Assembly (NCBI RefSeq): GCF_030865425.1
Contig: NZ_JAVFCB010000002.1
Span: 372,001-436,000 of the forward strand
From: Microbacterium capsulatum
GTDB lineage: Bacteria; Actinomycetota; Actinomycetes; Actinomycetales; Microbacteriaceae
DNA: 64,000 nt
Direction: 5' to 3'
The position numbers and the translations under genes were made by a program. Positions 52,901 to 61,528 of the stretch are shown here, piece by piece (position 1 is the first letter of the stretch; each line of letters starts with the position of its first letter). The notes under the pieces are model-generated. The model was not told the DNA's origin. It saw only the letters and a list, made by a program, of their open reading frames with translations, and did not search any database.

Positions 52901-54388
52901 ATGACAGACACCACGATCTCCGAGAAGACCGTCGCCGAGGTCGCCGCCGCGGCCGCCGGGGCCGCGCGCGCGTTCGCCGCGACCGCCCCGCGCGAGCGCG
53001 GGGCGGCGCTCGTCGCCGTCGCCGACGCCCTGGACGCGCACGCCGCCGAGCTCATCGCGATCGCGATGCGCGAGACCGGGCTCACCGAGGCGCGGCTCAC
53101 GGGGGAGCTGAAGCGCACCTCGTGGCAGCTGCGCCTGTTCGCCGACACCATCGTCGACGGCGCCTACCTGGACGCGCGGATCGACGCCGCAGACCCCGAG
53201 TACGTGATCGGCCCCCGGCCCGACGTGCGGCGCGTGCTCGAGCCCGTCGGCCCGGTGCTGAACTTCGCCGCGTCGAACTTCCCGTTCGCGTTCTCCGTGG
53301 CCGGAGGAGACTCCGCCGCCGCCCTCGCCGCCGGCTGCCCGCTCGTCGTCAAGGCGCACTCCGGGCACCTCGAGCTGTCCCGTCGCACGGCCGAGGTCGT
53401 CACCGCGGCGCTGGCCGGCGCGGGCATGCCCGAGGGCGTGTTCCAGCTCATCGAGGGCCAGGCGAACGGTGTCGAGCTGCTGAAGGACGAGCGGATCCGT
53501 GCGGGCGCGTTCACCGGATCCACCCACGTGGGCCGGCTGCTCGCCGACATCGCCGCGTCCCGACCGCGTCCGATCCCGTTCTACGGCGAGCTCGGCAGCG
53601 TCAACCCGGCGTATGCGACCTACGCGGACCAGGCTCTGCTCGACGGCTTCGTCGCCTCGGTCGCCGGATCCGCGGGGCAGCTGTGCACCAAGCCCGGCTT
53701 CCTGTTCGTCCCCGAGGACGCGGACCTGACCTCCGTCCCGGCGGCGGCCGGCGCCGTCGCCGAGCACCGGCTGCTCAACCCCGGCATCGGGCGGGCGTTC
53801 GCCGGACGCCGGGACGCCGTGCTGGGCGCCCCCGGTGCCACCGTGCTGTCGGCCGGCGAGATCCGCGAGGACGAGGCGGGCCAGCGCTACGCCACCCCGA
53901 CCGTCGTCGCGGTCGACGTGGACACCCTGCGCGCGCACCAGGAAGAGCTGCTCGAGGAATCGTTCGGACCGCTGTCGATCATCGTCCGCTACACCGACGC
54001 GGCCGTGCTGCCCGAACTGCACCGCGACCTGTTCCCGGGCAACCTCACGGCGACCGTGCACGCCCGCCCCGAAGAGCTGGCCGACGGATCGCTCGCCGAC
54101 CTCGTCGACGCCCTCGCCGACACGAGCGGCCGCGTGCTGTTCGGCGGCTGGCCCACCGGCGTCTCCGTGACGCCCGCGATGCAGCACGGCGGCCCGTACC
54201 CGGCGACGACCAGCGACGCCACGAGCGTCGGCACCGCCGCGATCACCCGGTTCCTCCGCGGCGTCGCCTACCAGAGCGCGCCGCAGGAACTGCTGCCCGC
54301 ACCCCTGCGCGACGACAACCCCTGGGGTGTGCCGCAGCACCGCAGCGCCGCCGGCGGATCCACCGAATGGGGATCCTTCGCCCGCTGA
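52901..54388 (+). CDS. 2-oxoglutarate semialdehyde dehydrogenase (ALDH family)
   Basis: This enzyme would oxidise 2-oxoglutarate semialdehyde to 2-oxoglutarate with NAD(P), the last step. The 495-residue product has GPVLNFAASNFPFAFSVAGG, the catalytic Glu230 in FYGELGSVNP and Cys262 in SAGQLCTKPGF. The sequence belongs to the KGSADH type that lacks the usual FTGGT spacing (here FTGSTHVGR). It is 11 bases after the epimerase gene, with AGAGGGAAG as ribosome site, and ends the operon at a strong hairpin. Confidence 0.9.
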   Translation: MTDTTISEKTVAEVAAAAAGAARAFAATAPRERGAALVAVADALDAHAAELIAIAMRETGLTEARLTGELKRTSWQLRLFADTIVDGAYLDARIDAADPEYVIGPRPDVRRVLEPVGPVLNFAASNFPFAFSVAGGDSAAALAAGCPLVVKAHSGHLELSRRTAEVVTAALAGAGMPEGVFQLIEGQANGVELLKDERIRAGAFTGSTHVGRLLADIAASRPRPIPFYGELGSVNPAYATYADQALLDGFVASVAGSAGQLCTKPGFLFVPEDADLTSVPAAAGAVAEHRLLNPGIGRAFAGRRDAVLGAPGATVLSAGEIREDEAGQRYATPTVVAVDVDTLRAHQEELLEESFGPLSIIVRYTDAAVLPELHRDLFPGNLTATVHARPEELADGSLADLVDALADTSGRVLFGGWPTGVSVTPAMQHGGPYPATTSDATSVGTAAITRFLRGVAYQSAPQELLPAPLRDDNPWGVPQHRSAAGGSTEWGSFAR

Positions 54389-54404
54389 ATCCACGACGGA
54401 CACA

Positions 54405-54444
54405 CGAACAAGCCCCGCGTTCCTGCGAACGCGGGGCTTGTTCG
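54405..54444. terminator. Bidirectional terminator, perfect 17-bp stem
   Basis: Arms 54405-54421 and 54428-54444 are exact reverse complements (CGAACAAGCCCCGCGTT and its complement) with a 6-base loop. The outer part supplies AACAAG/CTTGTT, giving short T-rich ends on both strands. It separates the two convergent catabolic operons. Confidence 0.9.
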
Positions 54445-54454
54445 ATCTCGCCGG

Positions 54455-55639
54455 TCAGTCGACGGCGACGCCGCCGAGGATCACCGCGGCCCGGGCGTCC
54501 TGCTCCCAGAGGGCGGAGGGCTCCGCGAGCGGGTCGGCGGTCAGCAGCACCGCGTCACCGTGCGCGCCGACACCCAGGTGCCCGATCGCCGGGTCGCCGA
54601 TGAGCGCCGCGTTGACCGCGGTCATCGAACGCAGCGTCGCCGCCGCGCCGCTCGCCTCGACCTGCAGGCGCACGCCGCAGAGCTGGTCGTCCTCGAGATC
54701 GCCCATCAGGTCGGTGCCGAAGCCGACCTGCACGCCGGCGGCGTGCGCGAGGCGCACCGCCTCCTGACCCTGGGAGAGCACCTCGGAGTTCTTCGCGAGC
54801 GAGATCGCGTTCAGCCCGATCTCCGCGCCGCGGCGGTCCATCGCGTCGTAGGCGGCGAGCGTGGGCACGAGGAACGCACCGGCCTCGGCCATCAGCGCGG
54901 CGGTTTGGGCGTCGATGAGGTTGCCGTGCTCGATCGAGCGCACCCCGTTCTCGATCGAGTGCCGCACAGCCTCGGAGGAGTACGCGTGCGCGGCGACGTA
55001 GCTGCCGCGGCGGCGCGCCTCCTCGACGACCGCGCGCAGCTCCTCGGGCGAGTACTGCGGGATCCGGATCGGGTCGGTGAGCGAGAACACCCCGCCGGAG
55101 GTCATCACCTTGATCGCGTGCGCGCCGGTGCGCAGGCGCTCGCGCACCGCCACGCGGAGGGCGTCCACGCCGTCGACGACCTCGCACATGTGCCCGTGGC
55201 TGAAGCAGATGTCCACATGCGCCGAGCGGGCGTCGCCGTGACCGCCGGTCTGGCTCAGCGCGGGCCCGGTGAAGTGGTAGCGCGGGGACGGGAACAGCCC
55301 GGCGTCGATGGCACGAGCGAGGCCGATGTCGCCGCCGGCGACGTCGCGGACCGTGGTGAAGCCGCGGCGCAGCGCCTTGCCGAGCCGGAGCGTGCCGTTG
55401 ATCGCCGTGTAGCTCAGCGGTCCGCGCTCGTTCTCCAGCCCGTCCATGCTCGTGGCGTACGCGTGGAAGTGCGCGTCGATGAGGCCGGGGATCAGCCAGC
55501 GGCCGGAACCGTCCACGGTCGGCGTCGCATCCGCCGGATGCTCCGCGATCCGTCCGTCCACGATGTGCACGTCCCGTGCGGCGAAGCCGGAGCCGTCCCA
55601 GACCTGGGCGCCGGTGATGGTGAGCGAATCCGTTCGCAT
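54455..55639 (-). CDS. Amidohydrolase, possible prolidase (COG1228 type)
   Basis: The 394-residue metal-dependent hydrolase has the HxH metal motif in LIDAHFHAY, the bridging Lys in IKVMTSGGVFS, later metal His residues in AAHAYSSEA and SIEHGNLID, and the final Asp in GFGTDLMG. COG1228 members include enzymes that cut Xaa-Pro dipeptides or N-acyl-proline. In an operon with proline-type enzymes that is an attractive role, but it is inference. It is the last gene of the minus operon, 33 bases after the racemase-family gene. Confidence 0.8.
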   Translation of the reverse strand: MRTDSLTITGAQVWDGSGFAARDVHIVDGRIAEHPADATPTVDGSGRWLIPGLIDAHFHAYATSMDGLENERGPLSYTAINGTLRLGKALRRGFTTVRDVAGGDIGLARAIDAGLFPSPRYHFTGPALSQTGGHGDARSAHVDICFSHGHMCEVVDGVDALRVAVRERLRTGAHAIKVMTSGGVFSLTDPIRIPQYSPEELRAVVEEARRRGSYVAAHAYSSEAVRHSIENGVRSIEHGNLIDAQTAALMAEAGAFLVPTLAAYDAMDRRGAEIGLNAISLAKNSEVLSQGQEAVRLAHAAGVQVGFGTDLMGDLEDDQLCGVRLQVEASGAAATLRSMTAVNAALIGDPAIGHLGVGAHGDAVLLTADPLAEPSALWEQDARAAVILGGVAVD

Positions 55640-55672
55640 GCTGTCTCCTCGATCGATTGGGGGTGGGCGGGA

Positions 55673-56656
55673 TCAGCGCAGGCTGAAGCCGGAGGGGAGT
55701 GGGTCGCCGGCGTCGAGTTCGAAGGTGCAGGATCCGACCCGGTGCGCCTGGCCGCGCACTTCGGGGATGACACCGTCCGCGGTCCGCGCGGCGACACGGG
55801 CGAGGAACCGGGTGCCGATGATCGAGTCGTGGGTCAACTCCTCGCCGTCGCCCAGCGCACCGGTGGCCGCGAGCAGGGCCACCCGGGAAGCGGTGCCGGA
55901 GCCGCACGGGCTGCGGTCGACCTCGCCGTCCGCGAAGACGGTGACGTTGCGCTGCCAGGGGCCGCGATCGGTGCGGCCGAGGTCGTCGAACAGGATCGTG
56001 CCGTACACGCCCGACAGGCGGTCGTCGGCTAGCTGCGCGTCCGGGTGGTCGTTCAGCGCCCACTTGATCTCGCGGCCGATCCGGATGAGGTCGGCGGTGT
56101 GCGCGGGCTCGACGGACAGGCCGACCGCCGAGGCCGGCAGCGTCGCGTAGACCGCGCCGCCGAACACGAGGTCGACGTCGACCGTGCCGAGCGATGTCTC
56201 CAGAGCGATCCCGCGGCGGAGCACCCGCGACTCGACATTGCGGAACACGACGTCCTGGATCCGCCCGGCCTGCTGCCGCACGATCGCTTGCACGCGCCCG
56301 CTCGGCACGTCGATCGTGACGGTCGTCTCGCCGTCGGGGTCCGCGGGCACCCGCCCGCTCCGCACGGCCCAGGCGCCGAGCGCGATCGTGCCGTGCCCGC
56401 AGGCGGTGGAGAAGCCGTCCTTGTGCCAGAACAGCACGCCGAAGTCGGCGCCGTCGTCGTCGGGCGGGGTGAGGAAGCCTCCGTACATGTCGTCGTGGCC
56501 GCGCGGTTCCAGGCAGAGGAAGCGGCGCACCGCGTCGGCGTCCCCGCTCATCGCGTGCACCCGCCGCTCGGCGACCGTGGCACCCTCGGTGGGAACTCCC
56601 TCGACGATGCGGAACGGCTCCCCGGCGGTGTGCCAGTCCTCGGTGGTCCAGATCAT
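55673..56656 (-). CDS. Proline racemase family enzyme, second paralogue
   Basis: The 327-residue product has TACGHGTIALGAWAVRSG (Cys86) and DGEVDRSPCGSGTASRVALL (Cys251). The surrounding sequence looks like the trans-3-hydroxy-L-proline dehydratase branch, but that branch usually has Thr in place of the second Cys, and here Cys is kept. It may be a racemase/epimerase or a variant dehydratase. The partner gene upstream, of the ornithine cyclodeaminase family, would fit reduction of pyrroline-2-carboxylate to L-proline. Confidence 0.82.
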   Translation of the reverse strand: MIWTTEDWHTAGEPFRIVEGVPTEGATVAERRVHAMSGDADAVRRFLCLEPRGHDDMYGGFLTPPDDDGADFGVLFWHKDGFSTACGHGTIALGAWAVRSGRVPADPDGETTVTIDVPSGRVQAIVRQQAGRIQDVVFRNVESRVLRRGIALETSLGTVDVDLVFGGAVYATLPASAVGLSVEPAHTADLIRIGREIKWALNDHPDAQLADDRLSGVYGTILFDDLGRTDRGPWQRNVTVFADGEVDRSPCGSGTASRVALLAATGALGDGEELTHDSIIGTRFLARVAARTADGVIPEVRGQAHRVGSCTFELDAGDPLPSGFSLR

Positions 56657-56684
56657 GGGTGGTCCTGTCGGTCGGGCGAACGGG

Positions 56685-57614
56685 TCAGACGGCGCGGGCG
56701 GCGACCGCGAGGTCCTGCCATCCCATGCCGCAGGTCTTCACGATGCGGGGTCGGTCGGTGGCGGGGGAGACCCGCCCCGTGAACAGCTCGTGCATCGTGA
56801 CCAGGGACGTCGGATTCAGGGCACCGGCCTCGACGGCGCGGATGACGTCGCCCGCCTCGGAGAGCGCGACGCGGCGGCTCTCTACGATCACCTGGGAGCG
56901 GCTGAGCAACTCGGCGGGCAGCTCCGCCTTCTGCGGCTCGTGCGAGCCGACCGCGACGATCGCCGCGTCCGCGCGCACCTCGGCCGAGGTGAACAGCGGC
57001 TCGGACGCCGTCGTGGCGCACACCACGAGGTCGGCGCGGGCGAGGTCGGCGGGGGAGCCCGCCGCGACGTCCGCGTCGGGGGCGAACACGCGAGCCTGCT
57101 CGGCCGCCGCGGCGGCGCGGCCACGATCCCGGCCCACGATCCGGACGCTGCGCAGGGCGCGGATCGCGGCGAACGCCTCGACGTGGCGCACCGCCTGCGG
57201 GCCGGATCCGAAGACGACGAGATCGCCGGCGTCGGGGGAGGCGACGGCGTCGATCGCGGCGGCGGAGACCGCGGGCGTGCGCAGCGAGGTGAGCGCGGTG
57301 CCGTCCAGGACGGCGGTCGGGGCGAGGGTCTCGCCGTCCAGCAGCACGTACACGGCCTGGATCCGCTCCAGCCCCTGCGCCGGGTTGTCCGGCGCGACCG
57401 AGGCGAGCTTCTGGCCGACGAGCCCGCCGAACGCGGCGGGCATGAGCAGCAGCTGACCACGCGGAACGTCGAGGATCGTCCGCGGCAGATCCTGCTCGGG
57501 ATCGAAACCGTCGGCGAGCACGTCGCGGATCGCGCCGATCGCGGCGGGCATGCCCACCCGTGCGGCGAGGTCGGCGGCGGAGATCAGGGTGAGGTCGGCG
57601 ATGACATCGGGCAT
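56685..57614 (-). CDS. Ornithine cyclodeaminase/mu-crystallin family, likely pyrroline-2-carboxylate reductase
   Basis: The 309-residue NAD(P)-binding protein has MPAAFGGLVGQKLASVAP, LTSLRTPAVSAAAIDAVASP, the dinucleotide motif VVFGSGPQAVRHVEAF and the C-terminal KTCGMGWQDLAVA. Family members include ornithine cyclodeaminase, ketimine reductases and pyrroline-2-carboxylate reductase (LhpI). In this locus the last is favoured. It is the first gene of a minus-strand operon, with the regulator palindrome 20 bases upstream of its start. Confidence 0.85.
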   Translation of the reverse strand: MPDVIADLTLISAADLAARVGMPAAIGAIRDVLADGFDPEQDLPRTILDVPRGQLLLMPAAFGGLVGQKLASVAPDNPAQGLERIQAVYVLLDGETLAPTAVLDGTALTSLRTPAVSAAAIDAVASPDAGDLVVFGSGPQAVRHVEAFAAIRALRSVRIVGRDRGRAAAAAEQARVFAPDADVAAGSPADLARADLVVCATTASEPLFTSAEVRADAAIVAVGSHEPQKAELPAELLSRSQVIVESRRVALSEAGDVIRAVEAGALNPTSLVTMHELFTGRVSPATDRPRIVKTCGMGWQDLAVAARAV

Positions 57615-57633
57615 CCCTCCACGCTACCGGTAA

Positions 57634-57644
57634 TATGTCACGTG
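57634..57644. promoter_or_regulatory. Operator-like palindrome before the minus-strand proline operon
   Basis: TATGTCACGTG inside a 23-base stretch (57629-57651) that matches 48035-48057 except for one base. On the minus strand it lies between TTGTAC (-35, 57650-57645) and TAGCGT (-10, 57626-57621), which have an 18-base spacer, so a bound repressor would cover the promoter. Confidence 0.7.
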
Positions 57645-57840
57645 GTACAAGCGCGGGCCGGTATGAAGAACGCACCGATCGTGTCGTTTCGCGGGACGGC
57701 CGCCGATCTGGCAGAATGGACAGCTGGATCGCCGCTCGACCCTCTATCCGGCCGCGATCCACCCTTAGAGCTTCCACCGGGTGTGCACCCCACGCTTCTG
57801 GTGATCAGTTCGTCTTCCTTCCACACCATTCAGGAGAATC

Positions 57841-58275
57841 GTGGCTGTCAAGATCCGTCTCAAGCGCCTGGGCAAGATCCGTGCGCCGTACTACCGCATC
57901 GTCGTCGCCGACTCGCGCACCAAGCGCGACGGTCGCGTGATCGAGGAGATCGGCAAGTACCACCCCACCGAGGAGCCCTCGTTCATCGAGGTCGACTCCG
58001 AGCGGGCGCAGTACTGGCTGTCCGTCGGCGCTCAGCCGACCGAGCAGGTCACCGCCATCCTCAAGATCACGGGCGACTGGGGCACCTTCAAGGGTGAGAA
58101 GGACGCGAAGTCCACGCTCAAGGTCGCCGAGGCCAAGGCCGAGTTCACGGCCGACACCGCCAAGAAGTCGGTCATCAAGCCCAAGGCCGAGAAGAAGGCG
58201 GAGGCTCCCGTCGAGGAGACCGCCGCTGAGGCTCCCGCCGAGGACGCAGCGGACGCTGCGACCGACGCGGAGTAA
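57841..58275 (+). CDS. rpsP: 30S ribosomal protein S16
   Basis: S16 is a small-subunit assembly protein. The first 80 residues are the conserved S16 domain ([20 protein letters not shown], then [20 protein letters not shown]). The 144-residue length includes an Ala/Glu-rich C-terminal tail of about 50 residues found in actinobacteria. The GTG at 57841 follows AGGAGAA. It opens the rpsP-KH-rimM-trmD block. The 226-base gap upstream contains the promoter of the minus operon and AT-richer sequence where an rpsP promoter must lie. Confidence 0.98.
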   Translation: MAVKIRLKRLGKIRAPYYRIVVADSRTKRDGRVIEEIGKYHPTEEPSFIEVDSERAQYWLSVGAQPTEQVTAILKITGDWGTFKGEKDAKSTLKVAEAKAEFTADTAKKSVIKPKAEKKAEAPVEETAAEAPAEDAADAATDAE

Positions 58276-58281
58276 TCCGTC

Positions 58282-58512
58282 GTGCTGGCTGCCGCGCTCG
58301 AGCACATCGTCTCGGGGATCGTCGATCACCCGGAGGATGTCACCATCACCGCCACCTCGTCGCCCCGCGGCGACGTCCTCGAGGTGCACGTGCACCCCGA
58401 CGACCGGGGGCGTGTGATCGGGCGCGGCGGCCGCACCGCAAAGGCTCTGCGCACGCTCATCGCCGCTCTCGCGGACGGACGTCGCGTCCGCGTCGACGTC
58501 GCGGACGACTGA
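58282..58512 (+). CDS. KH-domain RNA-binding protein (YlqC/KhpA type)
   Basis: The 76-residue protein is one KH domain with the RNA-binding loop in GRVIGRGGRTAKALRTLIAA. KhpA proteins bind many RNAs and work with a Jag/KhpB partner. The GTG start lies 6 bases after rpsP, and rimM follows 2 bases after its stop, the standard gene order. Confidence 0.94.
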   Translation: MLAAALEHIVSGIVDHPEDVTITATSSPRGDVLEVHVHPDDRGRVIGRGGRTAKALRTLIAALADGRRVRVDVADD

Positions 58513-58514
58513 GC

Positions 58515-59135
58515 GTGGCCGCCAACGAGCGCACCGGGGGTCGGAACCAGCTGCGCGTCGGCCGTCTCGTGAAGGCGCACGGCCTCAAGGGCGCGCTGAA
58601 GCTGGAGCTGTACACCGACGACCCGGCCGGGCGGTTCGTGCCCGGCGCCGCGTTCACGTTGCAGGTGCCCGAGGCATCTCCGTGGCACGGCAAGACCGTC
58701 ACGGTCCGCGAGTACCGCGTCATGAACGGCAGCTCCGTCGTCTTCCTCGACGGCGTCGACGACCGCACCGCGGCCGAGGGCCTCGTCAAGGCGATCCTGT
58801 GGATCGACCAGGACGACGCCGAGGAGCCCGAGGACGACGCCTGGTACGACCACCAGCTCACCGGGCTCGACGTCGTGCGCGACGACATCGTCGTCGGCCG
58901 CGTCGTGCGCATCGACCACCTTCCCGCGCAGGATCTGCTGATCGTGCGCCCCGTCGGCGGATCCGCCGACGCCGAGGTCATGGTGCCGTTCGTCTCGGCC
59001 ATCGTGCCGACCGTGGACATCGCCGCCGGCCGCATCGTGGTCACCCCGCCGGCCGGGCTCTTCGAGGAGCTCGCCGAGGAGGAGACCCCCGCCGAGGCGG
59101 AACACGGCGAGCAGGACGCGCCCGGTGCGGATTGA
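58515..59135 (+). CDS. rimM: Ribosome maturation factor RimM
   Basis: RimM helps mature the 30S head and binds S19. The 206-residue product has the N-terminal beta-barrel ([20 protein letters not shown], then [20 protein letters not shown]) and the PRC-barrel C-terminal domain ([40 protein letters not shown]). An acidic tail follows. It starts with GTG 3 bases after the KH gene and overlaps trmD by 11 bases. Confidence 0.97.
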   Translation: MAANERTGGRNQLRVGRLVKAHGLKGALKLELYTDDPAGRFVPGAAFTLQVPEASPWHGKTVTVREYRVMNGSSVVFLDGVDDRTAAEGLVKAILWIDQDDAEEPEDDAWYDHQLTGLDVVRDDIVVGRVVRIDHLPAQDLLIVRPVGGSADAEVMVPFVSAIVPTVDIAAGRIVVTPPAGLFEELAEEETPAEAEHGEQDAPGAD

Positions 59136-59832
59136 CGTCGTCTCGATCTTCCCGTCGTACTTCGACGGGCTGACCCTCTCCCTGCTCGGCAAGGCGCAGG
59201 ACAGCGGTCTGCTCGACCTCGCCGTGCACGACCTGCGCGACTGGACGAGCGACCGGCACCGCACGGTCGACGACACGCCGTACGGCGGCGGGGCCGGCAT
59301 GGTCATGAAGCCCGAGCCCTGGGGTCTCGCGCTCGACCAGCTCGCCGGTTCGGTCGCTGAGCCGGTCGACGGGTCGTCCCGGCCCACCATCGTCTTCCCC
59401 TCGCCCGCGGGCGAGGTCTTCCGGCAGTCGACCGCGCGCGAGCTCGCCGGCCGCGAGCACCTGATCTTCGGCTGCGGCCGCTACGAGGGCATCGACGAGC
59501 GCGTCTTCGAGGAGGCCGCCGGCCTCGGCGAGGTGCGCCTGATCAGCCTCGGCGACTACGTCCTGAACGGGGGAGAGGTCGCCGTGATGGCGATGGTCGA
59601 GGCCATCGGCCGGCTCATCCCCGGTGTCGTCGGCAACCCGGAGAGCCTCGTCGAGGAGTCGCACGAGGACGGCCTGCTCGAGTACCCGTCGTACACGAAG
59701 CCGTCCGTATGGCGCGACCGCGAGGTGCCGCCGGTGCTGCTCAGCGGCAACCACGGTGCGATCGCCGCGTGGCGCCGCGAGCAGCAGCTCGAGCGCACCC
59801 GCCGGCGCCGCCCCGACCTGCTCGCGGACTGA
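59125..59832 (+). CDS. trmD: tRNA (guanine37-N1)-methyltransferase TrmD
   Basis: TrmD methylates G37 next to the anticodon and prevents frameshifting. The 235-residue SPOUT enzyme has [37 protein letters not shown], the knot region [17 protein letters not shown] and [20 protein letters not shown]. The GTG at 59125 overlaps the rimM end by 11 bases. A REP-like inverted repeat follows. Confidence 0.97.
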   Translation: MRIDVVSIFPSYFDGLTLSLLGKAQDSGLLDLAVHDLRDWTSDRHRTVDDTPYGGGAGMVMKPEPWGLALDQLAGSVAEPVDGSSRPTIVFPSPAGEVFRQSTARELAGREHLIFGCGRYEGIDERVFEEAAGLGEVRLISLGDYVLNGGEVAVMAMVEAIGRLIPGVVGNPESLVEESHEDGLLEYPSYTKPSVWRDREVPPVLLSGNHGAIAAWRREQQLERTRRRRPDLLAD

Positions 59833-59873
59833 GCGACCCGGTCCCAGAGCGGATCCGGACCCTGAGCGGATCC

Positions 59874-59934
59874 GGTCCCTGAGCCTGTCGAAGGGCCCGG
59901 ATCCTCGGCGGACGCTTCGACGGTCTCAGCGACC
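59874..59934. repeat. REP-like inverted repeat between trmD and map
   Basis: The left arm, GGTCCCTGAGCCTGTCGAAG (59874-59893), pairs imperfectly with CTTCGACGGTCTCAGCGACC (59915-59934). This type of element is common between convergent genes in actinobacteria. Just before it, GAGCGGATCCGG is repeated directly (59848 and 59865). It may end transcription of both genes. Confidence 0.75.
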
Positions 59935-59956
59935 GTGCGGCAGATCCGCCGAGGGC

Positions 59957-60739
59957 CTACGCGACGCCGAGGAAGCTGCGGTCGGTCAGCACGATCGGGC
60001 CGTCCTCGGTGATCGCGACCGTGTGCTCGGAGTGCGATCCGCGGGAGCCGTCGACGCTGCGCAGCGTCCAGCCGTCCGGATCCGTGACGAGTTCGTCCGT
60101 GGTGGCGAGGAACCACGGCTCCAGCGCCATCACGAGCCCGGCACGGAGCGGGAAGCCGCGGCCGGCCCGGCCGTCGTTCGGCACGTGCGGGTCGCCGTGC
60201 ATGATCCGGCCGACGCCGTGGCCGCCGAAGTCGGTGTTGATCGAATAGCCCTGACCGTGCGCGACCTCGGCGATCGAGGCGGAGATGTCCCCGATCCGGT
60301 TGCCGACCACGGCCGCGGCGATCGCCGCGTCCAGCGCGCGCTCGGTCGTGTCGATGAGCCGCAGATCCTCCTCGCGGGGCGTGCCGACCACGAAAGAGAC
60401 CGCGGAGTCGGCCACCCAGCCGTTCACGGACACGGCGAAGTCGAGGGAGACGAGGTCACCGTCGCGCAGCGTGTAGTCGTGCGGCAGGCCGTGCAGCACC
60501 GCGTCGTTCACGGAGGTGCAGATGACCTTGCCGAACGGGCTCGCGCCGAAGGAGGGGTGGTAGTCGATGTAGCAGGACTCCGCGCCGGCCTTGCGGATCA
60601 TGTCGTGCGCGCGGCGGTCGATCGCGAGGAGGTTGGTCCCGACCTTGGTCTCGTCGCGCAGGGTAGCCAGGGTCTCGGCCACGAAGCGGCCGGCGGCGCG
60701 CATCTCGTCAATCTCGGCAGGGGTGCGCAGTTCGATCAT
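59957..60739 (-). CDS. map: Methionine aminopeptidase, type I
   Basis: Map removes the first methionine from new proteins. The 260-residue product has the five metal ligands of the family in DLVSLDFAVSVNGWVADSAV (two Asp), GHGVGRIMHGDPHVPN (His), LVMALEPWF (Glu) and GSHSEHTVAIT (Glu). The ATG at 60739 (MIELRTPAEIDEMRAAGRFV) with GAGGA upstream is chosen over one 8 codons earlier. It is alone and convergent with trmD. Confidence 0.97.
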   Translation of the reverse strand: MIELRTPAEIDEMRAAGRFVAETLATLRDETKVGTNLLAIDRRAHDMIRKAGAESCYIDYHPSFGASPFGKVICTSVNDAVLHGLPHDYTLRDGDLVSLDFAVSVNGWVADSAVSFVVGTPREEDLRLIDTTERALDAAIAAAVVGNRIGDISASIAEVAHGQGYSINTDFGGHGVGRIMHGDPHVPNDGRAGRGFPLRAGLVMALEPWFLATTDELVTDPDGWTLRSVDGSRGSHSEHTVAITEDGPIVLTDRSFLGVA

Positions 60740-60829
60740 CGGAAGTCCTCTCGTCGGATCCATTCTCCCGCACGGCGGCGCCCCGGACGCTCACAGCGAA
60801 CGCCCGGCCGGCGCCCGAGCGGCCGGACG

Positions 60830-60835
60830 TACGAT
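60830..60835 (+). promoter_or_regulatory. -10 box for a leaderless gene
   Basis: TACGAT at 60830-60835 ends 6 bases before the ATG at 60842, and no ribosome site is present, the same layout as at ftsY and the TetR gene. Confidence 0.45.
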
Positions 60836-60841
60836 CGCGAT

Positions 60842-61357
60842 ATGTGGATCCGGCGCGCCTTCTTCTCCTGGCTGTTCCCGGCGGCGGTCGTGCTCCCGCT
60901 GTGGCTGCTCGTCGGCTGGGGAGTCTTCCAGAGCGGCGGCTGGGCGTTCCTCTGGGTGCTGTTCATCGCGATGCCCTCCGTGCTGCTCGGCGAGCTCGCG
61001 ATCGCGTTCCTCGTGCGGGCGAGGGCGACCGTGCGGGCGGCCAGGGCCGTGTCCTGGCAGGACGTCGGCGGCATCGCGATCTGGCACGCGCTGACGATCG
61101 CGGTCGGGTTCTTCCCGGGCGCATTCGGATGGATCCTCACCGGCGCGATCGTCGCCTTCCTCGGCGTGTTCTGGTCCACGCTCTGGCAGCTCGGCCGGGA
61201 GTCGGCGGCGGCGATCCGGCGGGCGATGGACCCCGATCCCGCAGGCAGGACGACCTCGGCGCCGGCGGAGCCGGTCGATCCGTCCCGCGCGCCGATGCGG
61301 GGTCGCGTGATCGTGATCAACGAGAGCCCTGCGCCGGGCGGCGGCGCGCGCACCTGA
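60842..61357 (+). CDS. Small membrane protein of unknown function
   Basis: The 171-residue product has four membrane helices (near residues 7-27, 31-55, 72-90 and 93-115), two by two with a short Arg-rich cytoplasmic loop between, and a polar Pro/Ala-rich C-terminus. No family motif is recognised. It lies between map (divergent) and rplS and is probably its own unit with a leaderless start. Confidence 0.7.
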   Translation: MWIRRAFFSWLFPAAVVLPLWLLVGWGVFQSGGWAFLWVLFIAMPSVLLGELAIAFLVRARATVRAARAVSWQDVGGIAIWHALTIAVGFFPGAFGWILTGAIVAFLGVFWSTLWQLGRESAAAIRRAMDPDPAGRTTSAPAEPVDPSRAPMRGRVIVINESPAPGGGART

Positions 61358-61370
61358 CCCGCGACGCGTT

Positions 61371-61399
61371 TTGGCGCAACCCCGGATCCATGGCAAAAT
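61371..61399 (+). promoter_or_regulatory. Promoter of rplS
   Basis: TTGGCG at 61371-61376, a 17-base spacer and CAAAAT at 61394-61399. It gives a leader of about 120 bases before the rplS ATG. Confidence 0.65.
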
Positions 61400-61406
61400 G
61401 GTTCCT

Positions 61407-61468
61407 TGTGCCGTGACCAGGCTCTGCCCCAGGGGAGCCCACGGACGCCTCGCGCGCCGTTCGGCACA
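61407..61468 (+). promoter_or_regulatory. Structured 5' leader of rplS
   Basis: An outer stem of 7 pairs (TGTGCCG at 61407-61413 with CGGCACA at 61462-61468) encloses an inner hairpin (GGCTC with GAGCC around 61420-61439). The structure starts almost at the predicted transcript start. A ribosomal-protein leader that controls rplS is a possibility; no known leader family was matched. Confidence 0.45.
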
Positions 61469-61528
61469 CATATTCTCATCCCTTCCTGACATGCATGCGA
61501 CCTGAGGCGAGTGCAGAGAGAGACGATC

